DNA of 64,000 bases. It comes from Delphinapterus leucas. Lineage: Eukaryota; Chordata; Mammalia; Artiodactyla; Monodontidae. The notes beneath the pieces were generated by a model. The model was not told the origin of the DNA and searched no databases. It was given only the letters and a program-made list of their open reading frames with translations. Shown here one piece after another: positions 25,401 to 37,400 of this stretch (position 1 is its first letter; every line of letters starts with the position of its first letter). The stretch spans positions 23,030,450 through 23,094,449 of the forward strand of contig NW_022098072.1 in NCBI RefSeq assembly GCF_002288925.2, in the 5' to 3' direction. The position numbers and the translations under genes are program-made.

Positions 25401-28400
25401 TAGGAGCACAGCTAGAAAGAGAATCCAGATCTCACTCTTGGTTAAGAACTCTTTCCCTCCACCAAGCATACATTTATTATCCCTAGGGCAGTGTTTCTCA
25501 GTATGTTATCATTATTGTCCTCCCCCCAAAAAAGTTGAAAGTAAATTTAACAAGAGAAAGTAATTACTAAGGATTAAAATGTTGTTGGGTAGGGTTGAGC
25601 TTTGTGGGGCCAAAACCCACTGTACTTCTTTGCTCCTCGAGGACCAACTTGTGCACTACTGGGCAGTATTATTACCATTGAGAATGCATGCCCTAGAGTG
25701 AACTGCCCTCATACAGTGTATTTCAGTAAACATTTGTTGAATGAATCAGATGGTGAATGGTAGTCAAAAGCTCTAATGATACTGCAGGGAATTCCCTGGC
25801 GGTCCAGTGGTTAGGACTCGGCGCTCTCACCGCCCAGGGCCCGGGTTCGATCCCTGGCCGGGGAACTAAAATCCCACAAGTCGGGCAGTGCAGCCAAAAA
25901 AAAAAGATACTGCAAATCTGCAAATACAATTTCTTTCTTTCTTTTTCTTCTTTTCTCTCTCTCTCTCTCTCTCTCTCCCTCCCTTTCTTTCTATCTATCT
26001 ATCCATCTATCCCGTGCTATCTATCTATCTATCCATCTATCCCGTGCTGTGTGGCACATGGGATCTTAGCTCCCCAACCAGGGATCGAACCTGTGCCCCC
26101 TGCATTGGGAGTGCAGAGTCTTAACCACCGGACTACCAGGGAAGTTCCTACACTTTTGATTAGAATAATAAAAACCTGTGATGTCTTATGTAGAGAGATA
26201 CCAATTTATGGCTCCACTGCTAACTAGTTGGGCAATCTTAGACAAATTTCTTATTCCAGGGGAATCTGCTCTTAAGTAGCATCTGAGAATGTGCCCCCTA
26301 GGGTTTTCTCCCAACCCTTTTAGATCATGAAAACTCCTGACCTAAAAGTCCTCTTCCAGGGCTTCCCTGGTGGCGCAGTGGTTGAGAGTCCGCCTGCTGA
26401 TGCAAGGGACACGGGTTCGTGCCCCAGTCCGGGAAGATCCCACATGCCGCAGAGCGGCTGGGCCCATGAGCCATGGCCGCTGAGCCTGCGCGTCCGGAGC
26501 CTGTGCTCCGCAACGGGAGAGGCCACAACAGTGAGAGGCCCGCATACCGCAAAAAAAAAAAAAAAAAAGTCCTCTTCCAGCTCTGACATTCTAGGTCTGT
26601 GTTTTTTGGTTTGTTTGAATGCCTAAAAATCTTACAGTCAGAATCATGCCAACTTCCGCTTCTGGGTGCGTGTTGTCAACTACTGACGTGTTTAAACCCT
26701 GAATTAAACTCAACAATTTAAAGTTTAACTTTCTCCTCTTCCCTAAATATTTTGTGAGGAGCTCTGCTAACAAGGTGAAAAACTATGTTCCAGTAATTTT
26801 TATTTTGCTAGACTATTCAGCAGAAGTGGTTTTACAGAGCAGTGAAATACCCAAAGTCAAAGTGAGGGGTGGCTTTTGACGGGGAACAGTAGAGACTATG
26901 GATAACTGGGGCCTGGATAACTTGAAACTATCCCCACCTGCTGATAATGAAACAGCTGCTATAGGAGGAAAGGTCTCATTCAGCATTAATATGATCATGC
27001 TGATTGTATATGCATTAAAAAACTGGAGAAGATTAAATGCTGTTTAAAGATTACCTAGAAGCTATTTTTAGTGATTAGAAGCATTATCTCTGCTTGCTCC
27101 ACTGCACTGTAAAGTGATCAGAGCTCCTGAGGCAAGTGCTCTTAGAATGATCGCACTGTGACTCTAAGCCTTCAATATGAAAAAAATTTCAGACTCTAAG
27201 AAATTTGCATAATACCTATATTCTAGAAAAATTTTAATAAGTCGTATAAATAAGATGTTACATAAATAACTGGGCCCTGAAAAATATCAAAGCAAGCAAG
27301 CAGGCTGAGGTTATTCAGGATTCAAAGGCAATTCTATCCTTTGGATAGAATGGGCTTCAGGATGATGGGCTTCAGGAAGTCTGTGAGCCTCTGGAATCAA
27401 ATGGAAAATGTATCTGGAATCTGCACTGTTTATAGAAGAAGGTCAACAGATTTTGGGGCCCAGTGAAAAGTTAACCACTCACATCTTTGGCAACTGTGGT
27501 TCAAAAACAGTTTGATTATTTTAAGATATATATTTAAATTCAGAGAGCTGCAGCTATCTGAGGGATTCTTCACATTAAAAGCTGTTTCTTTAAACAGATT
27601 AGACTCCTGTGTATGCAGTTTTTACAGATCCCTATCTACTTGGCTACCTGGAGGGATGCCTTGGGAATTTTCGCACTCTGTGGCTCAGGTCATATACATT
27701 TTCTGTCTCTTAAGATCATATCTGGTAAATCAGGACCTGTGTTAACTCCAATCACAAGATCATAAGGACTGAAAAGAACTTAGGTAGAACTCTATTTTTA
27801 GGAAGGATTACCCTTAAGCCATTTCAAACACTGAAATGAGTATCTGAGGAGATGCAAGAAGACAACTACAAAACAGAAAGTTCATTACCTGTCAGTATCA
27901 CCATATACAACCCTAGCACCCCATTTCTTGGTATCATTCACCAGTTTAATAGCTCGTTCCAAGGTTTCTCTGGCTTTGTGAACAATACTATCACCAACCT
28001 GTTGGTACAAACACATTGAAAATAATTTCTTAATGTAGTTTAGTATAAGACAACAGACTTTAATATATAATACTTAACTTTAATTATTAAATATTTCTAA
28101 AAATGAAACGAGAAAAGAACATTAAAAAAAACAAAAATCACCAGTGCCATCATTCTTTCTACAAGTACTCAAGAAGAAAATGAGATGAATTAATAATTTA
28201 AAAGAAACCAATCAATATACAGACTTGCCTGTGAGTGTATCAGTGAGTACAATGGACTGCACTATATACATAGCTACATTTGATCCTAGAAGAAAAAGCC
28301 TTATTTATTCAAGGACTTTCTAAAATGCCTTTATAACCAACTAAGCAGGAAATTACACTATGTATGTGCATGTGTGTCTTTCAAAATTTTTCTGTTGGAG

Positions 28401-31400
28401 TGTTATGATCATTTCTTTCAGTATCAGTAAAGCTTATGCTGAACCTGTATCTCAGTGATCGGTTATACATATTTTTTAGATGACACTAAATAGTGATACA
28501 AGGAAAAATGCATAATTATATGATAGAAAATATATTACAAGGGTTCAATTTAAATCAAGTAGGCAGATATATGTCTAAGTTCTTTCATTGGTGATTGAGT
28601 TTTAACAGTGATCATGGCATAAGCTGACAAAACAAGAAGATGGTGGATCTTGACAAATACGAGAAGCAGGCCAATTATATTTCATAGTTAAAGAACTTGA
28701 GACTTGTATAGCACTGCTGCTTCATTTATCAAACTCATTAAAGCTAAGGGTTGGGGAAACTGCCATTCAGTATAAATGGAACATTACTTTTTAAAGTTTT
28801 AAAATAAGAATTATGGGGCTTCCCTGGTGGCGCAGTGGTTGAGAGTCCGCCTGTCGATGCAGGGGACACGGGTTCGTGCCCTGGTGCGGGAAGATCCCAC
28901 ATGCCACGGAGCGGCTCGGCCCATGAGCCATGGCTGCTGAGCCTGCGCGTCCGGGGCCTGTGCTCCGCAACGGGAGAGGCCACAACAGTGAGAGACCCGC
29001 GTACCACAAAAAAAAAAAAAAAAAAAAAAAAGAATTACGCACTTTTTCTTTCGTGTTAAGACGCAAACAGTATTTATAATGATCTTTCCCCTTTTACTGT
29101 AAAGTTTGAATTATATGAACTAAATGCAGGATTGAATAATACTTATTTTAAAAGGCTGTTTAAAGTTGTTTACACAGGAAATATTAAGTGTATGAACAAA
29201 GGAATAAATAAAACACTGATAGCAGAAACTTAATTTGGGTTTTAAATTAAGATCATGAATCCTGTTGAGACCTTTAGTGCATTAGAAAACCTTGAGAATA
29301 TGAACTATAGCCTAATACATTAAAAAAAAAAATCAGGTCACCTAATTGAAATTCAAGTTTGAATAAAATATTCAATCTGTCATCTTTTGCCACTTTCACA
29401 CAAGATAAAAATATGTGACAGCAAATAGCTAAATGGGTGAGCCATAGAGTGTTAGAGTCCAATATGCTTTTGAGATATACACATACAAATACACACATAT
29501 ACTGGTCCTAAATGTCTGCCTCCTGCTGTCTAGTCTGACCCATTTAAGCTATATCTGGAAGAGTCAGAAGTATTTTGCAGCTGGCCCTGAAGTCCATGCA
29601 GCATGAAGGACTTAGAGGCATGAGAGGGAGGAGCACGGGGAGGGGGGGCAGTGGAGAAGGAGTGGCAATTACAATAAAACTGATCCTGCTACTTTGTGTC
29701 ATAGTTCCTAATTTGAAAAACATTACAGGGCCAAGAGACTGGATTTAAAAAGAGGAAATTAATTGATTTCACAATTCAGGCAATGGTTGGGATCCTGAAA
29801 AGTCATAATAAGAAAAATATTTAAAGTAAAAGTTCTCTGAAAAGAATGTTGGTAAGGATGTGGAGAGAAGGGAACCGCTCCTGCACTGTTGGTGGGAATG
29901 TAAATTGGTGCAGCCATTATGGAGAACAGTATAGAGGTTCCTCAAAAAATTAAAAGTAGAACAACATATGATCCAGCAATTCCACTTCTGGGTATTTATC
30001 TGAAGGAAACAAAAACACTAACTGGAAAAGATATTTGTATCCCCATGTTCACTGCAGCATTATTTATAATAGCCAAGACATGGAAACAAGCTAAGTGTCC
30101 CCTGATGGATGAATGGATAAAGAAAATGGGGTTCATATACAATGAAATATTATTTAGCCATACAAAAGAAGGTAATCTTGCCCTTTGCAACAACATGAAT
30201 GGACGCTGAGAGTATTATGCTTAGTGAAGTAAGACAGAGAAAGACAAATACTTTATGACCTCACTTATACGTGGAATCTAAAACAAAAAAAACCCCCCAA
30301 ACCCCACTGAACTCATAGATAAAGAGAACAGACTGGTGGTTGCCAGAAGCAGGAGGTGGTGGGGGGGAGGGGGGCGGAAATGGGTGAAGGTGGTCAAAGG
30401 TACCAACTTCCAGTTATACAATAAGTCTTAGAGATGTAAGGTACAGCATGGTGACTATAGTTAATAATAATATTGTACATTTTAAAGTTGCTAAGAGAGT
30501 AGATCTTAAAACCTCTCATCACAAGAAAAAAATTTTAACTGTGTGGTGAGGGATGTTAACTAGACTTATTGTGGTCTAAATGATATTGATCATTTTGCAA
30601 TATTACAAATATTGAATCATTATGTTGTATATTTGAAACTAATATAATGTGTTATATCAATTATATCTCACAAAAAAAGAAAGAAAAAGAGACAATGAAC
30701 AGCCAGTTGAAAAAGTTGTCAGATATACATGTATGTGTATATACAGCTTTATCATGAACAGTAAATAGTTTAGGAGAAAAATGTGAAGACATAAAATTTT
30801 TCATTTATGGAATAAACACATAGGTGACAGTGTTGAGCTGAGACAGAGACATTAACCTACAACTATTAGCGACATTACTCATTCTCTGCATTCTTACAGG
30901 AATTCTTGCTTACAAAGTCTTGTCCTTCTCTTCTGATAGTCTAGATCTAGCATATTTTATGTGATCTTGGTGGTACTGTCAAATATTTTTGATTGTGTGT
31001 TCACTGAAGGAAAACACACGGCCATAGTCAGTACTCTATTTGCCTTTAAAGACAATAGCTTCCATTTTGACTCCACTGGAGCTAACTTCTGACATGTTCA
31101 CGAGAGACCCTTTCTGTGATGCTGACAGCTTTTTCCACTAATGACTTCATAAATAAGTTAACATTAAATTGTGATGTTGGCATGTAAAGAAGGGCCAAAC
31201 GCAAGCTTGCAGTCATTAACCACAGAATATCTGAAAAGTCCAGGGTCAAGGAGGCAGATGTTGCTTGGCATTCAGTTTTCAACATGTTAGGTAGTCAACA
31301 TGTTAGGTAGTAGCGTACTTCCTGGCAGAACTCCACTCCTCAACTTCTACTGCCAGATCAAAACCCCCAAATTCTTATTCTAAGGTTAGGATATATATAT

Positions 31401-34400
31401 ATATANNNNNNNNNNNNNNNNNNNNNNNNNNNNNNNNNNNNNNNNNNNNNNNNNNNNNNNNNNNNNNNNNNNNNNNNNNNNNNNNNNNNNNNNNNNNNNN
31501 NNNNNGCGGTACGCGGGCCTCTCACTGCTGTGGCCTCTCCTGTTGTGGAGCACAGGCTCCAGACGCGCAGGCTCAGCGGCCATGGCTCACAGGCCCAGCC
31601 GCTCCGCGGCATGTGGGATCTTCCCGGACCAGGGCACGAACTCGTGTCCCCTGCATCGGCAGGTGGACTCCCAACCACTGCACCACTAGGGAAGCCCTAG
31701 ATTCATTTTTTTTTTGCATGTGGATGTCCAGTTATTCCAGCGCCATTTGTTGAAAACACTGTCTTTGCTCTACTGTATTGCCTTTGCTCCTCTGATAAAG
31801 ATCAGTTGACTGTATTTATGTGGGTCTATTTTTGGAATCTCTATTCTGTTCCATTGATCTGCTTGTCTATTCTTTTGCCAATACTGCACTGCCTTGACTA
31901 CTGTAGCTTTACAGTAAGTCAGTCCTCTGACTTTATTCTTCTGTAATACTATGTTGGCTATTCTTGAGTCTTTTACCTCTTCATGTAAACTTTTTTTTTT
32001 GGCCGAGTAGCTTGTGGGATCTCAGTTCCCCAACCAGGGATTGAACCCAGGCTACAGCAGTGAAAGCCCCAAATCCTAACCACTAGGCCACCAGGGAATT
32101 CCCATTCATGTAAACTTTAGAATCAGTCTGTCAACAAAATAACTTGCTGGGATTTTGACTGTGATTGCATTGAATCTATATGTCAATTTGGGATGAACTA
32201 ACATCTTGACAATACTGAGTCGTCTTAACCATGAACGTGGAATATCTTTCCATTTATTTAGTTCTTTGATTTCTTTCATCAGAGTTTTGGGATTTTCCTC
32301 ATATAGATCTGGTACATATTTTGTTAGGTTTATACTGAAGTATTTCATTTTGGAGGGTGCTAATATAAATGGTATTGTGTTTTTAATTTCAAATTCCACT
32401 TGTTCATTGCTGGTATACACTGTGTATTAACCTTGTATCCTGCAGCTCTGCTACATGATCGCTTATTAGTTCCAGGAGGGTTTTTTTGTGCATCATTATT
32501 TTGGGATTTTCTACATAGAGGATTATGTCATCTGGAAACAAAGACAGTTTTACCTTCCTTTCCAATCTGCATACCTTTTTTTTTAAAGGTTTATTATTTA
32601 TTGTATTGGCCGCATGGCACAGCACGTGGGATCATAGTGCCCCAACCAAGGATTGAACTTGCACCCCCTACATTGGAATTGTGGAGACTTAACCACTGGA
32701 CGCCAGGGAAGTCTCCCAATCTGCATACCTTTTATTTCCTTTTGCCTGTTTTATTGCATTAGCCAGGACTTCTAGTATGATGGTGAAAAACAGTGATGAG
32801 TTGGGACATCCTTGTCTTGTTCTTGACCTTAGTGAGAAAGCTTCAAGTTTACCATAGTTAAGTATAACATGAGCCGTAGGTTTTTTGGTGGATATTCTCC
32901 ATCAAACTGACAAAGTTCTCCTCTATTCCTAGTCTCCTGTGAGTTTGTATCATGAATGGGTTTTGGGTTTTGTTAAGTGCCTTTTCTGTATGTTAACATG
33001 ATCATGTGATTTTTCTTACTTAACCTGAATGTGATATGATGGCTCTCAGCTGGTTTTTCAATGTTGAACCAACCTTGCATACTTGGAATAAATCTCACTT
33101 GGTTGTGGTGTACAACTGTTTTTATACATTTTTGGATCTGATTTGCTAATATTCATTGAGGATTTTTACATCTATGTTCATGAGAGACATTGATATGTAG
33201 TTTTCTTATAATGTCTTTGTCTGGTTTGGGTATTAGGGTAATTAGAATGAGTTAGAAAGTACTCCTTCTGCTTGCATCTTCTGAAAGAGACTGTAGAGAG
33301 ATGGTATAATTCTTCCATAAATGTTTGGTAGAATTTAGCAGTGAACCCATCTGGGTCTGGTGCTTTCTGTTTTAGAAGGCTATTAATTAATGATTCAATT
33401 TCTTTGATACAGGCCTACTCAGACTGCCTATTTCTTCTTGTACAAGTTTTGGCAGATTACGTCTTTCAAGTAATTGGTTCACTCCATCTAGGTTATCAAA
33501 TTTGTGTGCATAATATTCTTTTATTATCCTTTTAATGTCCATGGAAACTGAAGTGATATCCCCTCTTTTGTTTCTGATATTTGCAATTTGTGTACTCTTC
33601 TTTTTTTTTCTTTTCCTAGTTAGGCTGGCTAGAGATTTATTGATTTTATTGATCTTTTCAAAAGACCAGCTTTGGGGTTCTTTGAAACATGAAATCAATT
33701 GAGAAAATCAATTTCACTGATTTCTGCTGTAATTTTTATTACTTCTTTTCTTCTGCTTGCTTTGGATTTAATTTGTTCTTTTTCTGGTTTCCTAAGGTAA
33801 AAGCTTACTTGATGATTGTTTTTAGGTATTTTTCCCACTAATATATGCATTCAATCTATAAATTTCCTAAGTACTGTTTTTGCTGACTTCCACAAATTGT
33901 GATAAGCTGTGTTTTCATTTTCATTTAGTTCAAAATATTTAAAAATTTCTCTTGAGATTTTTTTTCTTTGACCCATGTGTTATTTAGAAATATGCTGCTT
34001 AATCTTCAAGTATTTGGGGGATTTTCCAGCTATCTTTCTGTTACTGATTTCTAGTTTAATTCCATTGTGATCTGAAAGCAGATATTGTATGATTTATTCT
34101 TTTAAAGTTGCTAAAGTGCTTTATGGCCCAGAATGTGGTCTATCTTGGTGCATGTTCCATGTGAGCTTGAGAAGAATATGTATTCAGCTGTTGTTGGATG
34201 AAGTAGTCTATAAATGTCCATTATATCCAGTTGATTATGTTGTTCAACTATGTCCTCCCTGATTTTATTTTCTATGTGTTGCCTTTGTTTTTGTTCCTAT
34301 TTTTATTTTCCACTCTTACTGCCTTTTGTGGTTTTGACTGTTTTATATGATTCTGTTTTCTCTCCTTCTTACACATTAGTTGTATTTTTTTTAACTTTTT

Positions 34401-37400
34401 ATAGTGGTTGCCCCAAATTTTGCAATATTTATATTTACTTAAAATATACCACTTTCAAAACCACTATACCACTTCATAGGTAGTGTGGGTACTTTATAAT
34501 AAAATAATCCTAATCCCTTCCTCCCATTCCTTGTACCATTTGTTATTCATTTTACTTATATATACATGTATATAAACATACATAATCAAATACATTGTTG
34601 CTATTATTATTTTGAACAAATTGTTAATAGATCAATTAAGAATAAGAAAAATAAAAGTGTTTACCTTTACTTATTCCTTCTCTTCCATTCTTTTGTATTG
34701 ATATAGGTTTCTGACCTATTATCATTTTCCTTCTCACTGAAGAGTTTCTTTTAGCATTTCTTGCAAGGCAGGTCTACTGCCAACAGATTCCCTCAATTTT
34801 TGAGGAAAATCTTAATTTCTCCTTCACTTTTGAATGATAATTTTGTAGGGTACAGATTTCTAGTTGAAGAGTGTTATCTCTTAACATCTTAAATAGTTTA
34901 CTCCATTTTCTTCTTGCTTGCGTGGTTTCTAAGGAAAAGTTGGATATAATTCTTACCTTTGCTTCTCTATAAGCAAGGTGTTTTTTCCCTCTGGCTTCTT
35001 TCAGGATTTTTAATTTAGTGTTGATTTTCTGCAGTATGAAAATGATGTCCCTAGGTTTAGTTTTTTGGGCATTTATTCTGTTTGGTGTTCTCTGAAATTC
35101 CTGGATCTGTGGTTTGGTGCCTGACATTAATTTGGGGAAATTCTCAGTCATTATTGTTTCAGTATTTCTTCTGTTCCTTTCTCTCTTCTCCTTCTGGAAT
35201 TCCTATTACATGTATGTTACACCTTCTGTAGTTGTCCCACAGTTTTAGGATATCTCTTTTTTCAGTCTTTTTTTCTCTTTGTTTTTCAGTTTTAGCAGTT
35301 TCTACTAAGATTTCCTCAAGCTCCGAGATTCTTTCCTTAGCCATGTTCAGCATAGTAGTCAGAGGCATTCTTCATTTCTGTTACAGGATTTTTGATTTCC
35401 AGCACTTCTTTTTGGTTCTTTCTTAGAATTTCCACCTCTCTGCTTACATTGCCCATCTATTCTTGCATGCTGTCTACTTTAGCTATTGGAGGGAGCTCTT
35501 AGCATCCTAATCATAGTTTTAGATTTGCAGTCTGATAATTCCAACATCCCTGCCTTATCTGAGTCTGGTTCTGATGCTTTCTCTGTCTCTTCAAACTGTG
35601 TTTTTTGGCTTTTAGTAAGTCTTGCAATTTTTTTTTGATAGCCAGACATGATGTATATTGGGTAAACGGAACTGCTATAAATAGGCCTTTAGTAATGTGG
35701 TGGTAAGGTGTCGGGGGAGGGGAAGGGCTCCTTAGTCCTACGAGTAGGTCTCAGTCTTTCAGTGAACCTGTGCCTCTGGACTGTAGACTTCACATGTGAT
35801 TTTCAGTTTTTCACCCCACTTTGGTGGGACAGGATGACTAGAGTGGGCTGCAGTATTTTTTTTCCATGTAGAAGGCTACAGCAGTTGGAGCTGGATATTT
35901 CCCTTTCTCCAGGTCAGTTAGGCTCTGATAAAACTCCAGCAGGTTAAGCTCTGGTTAAATAGTTTCTCCTGAGGGCAGACTCTGTTAAAAACAGAATGCT
36001 CTGGTGTATTTCAAAATGGTTCTTTTCCTCTCTCTGTACCAGAAGCACAAGGGAATTTTTTTTCTGATATTCACTGTTAGAACCTGGTTGAGCTCCTAAA
36101 GGTAAAATTCACAAAAGTGTGGGGACCCTGATGACTGGGTCCTTTGGAGTTTTTATCACTCAGATTTGTCCACCCTGAGCCTCCAGCGATTCATCAGTTA
36201 TAGTTCGGTTTTCCCTACCATGGCACTGGTTCTCACAGAGATTTGTGCTCTTGATTTCTGCTCTGGTAAGTTGTGACTCTCTGTATACACTTGTTGGTCT
36301 CTTCAGTTTTGGGGGCAGCAGTTTACCCTGTGACTTCACCTCTCTGACAGATCTAAGAAGAGTTGTTGATTTTTCTGTCTGTTCAGCTTACTTGGTGTGA
36401 GGACAGAGTAGAGACTTTCAGTTTCTTACATGTTGGACATGAAACCGGAAGTCCCTTGCACAGGTTTTTGGAGTTTACTTTGCCTACTGTGAGCTCTGTG
36501 GGAACTTGATTCTTCCACTGCTTTTCCCTTATTGAACTACTGCAAATATGGTATACCACAATGCTCTAGCCTTCATCTGGCATGAAAAGATCGTCAAGCA
36601 AACAAGCCTACTCTGTTCCTTTCCCAACCATTAGTAAATTATTATATTACTCTGTCATACTATACTGTATTCATGTCAAATTAACACCCTAATTTAGTAA
36701 ATAACAAGAAATCAGTCTTGTTTAATGAAAAGTGTCTTTTAATTGCAACTACCACTGCAAAAGAAAGGTTCTGCTTTATATCTACTGGTACACTAGTAAA
36801 TATGGAATGATTGCTTTTATTCTGACATTTGGAGAAGACAACTGAACTATCATCAGACCTCTATCAATACATTAAAAGGAATTATTTAGTACCAATGTTA
36901 CTGTAAACAATGCTGTAAAGGCGGCACTGAAATCTCATGTCAGTAATTGGTTACAATAGGGTCATCCAGATTATGCAGAAATATGTGTATGCTAATTTCT
37001 AAAATTATCATTGAACAAAACACAAAGTTCTCAGAGAAAACGCACAAATTCCTAAGAATATGTATATATCAATATATAAGTCCTGGTTTGAGAAAAACTG
37101 ATCCTATGTTATGGAAATGAAACCCTTTTGTCTAAAGTTTCAAAACAAAATGGTTTAATGAACAGGCATTCATTTAATGCTGCTTTAGTCTCTTTTGAAA
37201 AACACTATAGACTTATATCACTTACCTCAATGCATGGCATCCTCCCAGAAAAATTAGCAGCTGTGTAGCCAAATGTGACATTTGCTATCAGCTTAAGTCC
37301 TAGCTGACGTGCATCGAGCATTCGTGAAAGGGCTCTGTCTTGCTTGTAAGCCTTCATCGACTGCTTCACCATCAGTCTAGTCTTCAGAATCTCTTCAAGC

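Larger units (their letters stand above)
21339..27888 (-). other. REV3L: REV3L intron between wE9 and wE10
   Basis: GT-AG intron with several L1 pieces, an MLT1A LTR and six SINEs, listed separately. Nothing recognised in 21339-21775, 22235-22885, 24190-24395, 24850-25140 and 26590-27888. Confidence 0.85.
31711..36450 (-). mobile_element. Long L1 element, ORF1 and most of ORF2, broken
   Basis: Antisense L1 order over about 4.7 kb. ORF2 RT/C-terminal sequence lies at 31711-33700 and the middle of ORF2 at 33700-34250, with the endonuclease part largely deleted. ORF1 is at about 34740-35370, with [17 protein letters not shown] and [15 protein letters not shown] (coiled coil). A GC-richer 5' region runs to about 36450. 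Many stops. SINEs sit at 31994-32104 and 32580-32715. The 3' end is missing. Same orientation as REV3L. Confidence 0.85.
27999..37225 (-). other. REV3L: REV3L intron between wE8 and wE9
   Basis: The longest intron seen here (about 9.2 kb plus gap uncertainty). GT-AG. It holds two L1 elements, SINEs and the first assembly gap. Nothing recognised in 27999-28805, 29040-29840, 30695-31280 and 36455-37225. Confidence 0.85.

Noticed and set aside
25787..25905. Possible tRNA gene (A-box and B-box-like sequence)
   Set aside because: It has a poly(A) tail and a target-site duplication and no cloverleaf acceptor stem. It is a tRNA-derived SINE.
25757..26227. 156-codon open frame
   Set aside because: It runs through two SINEs and a microsatellite. 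The apparent protein is repeat translation, including long Ser/Leu runs.
29919..30209. 96-codon ORF as a possible gene
   Set aside because: It encodes the C-terminal part of L1 ORF2, with the rest of the ORF missing.
34774..35151. 125-codon ORF as a possible gene
   Set aside because: It is L1 ORF1 sequence in a broken L1.
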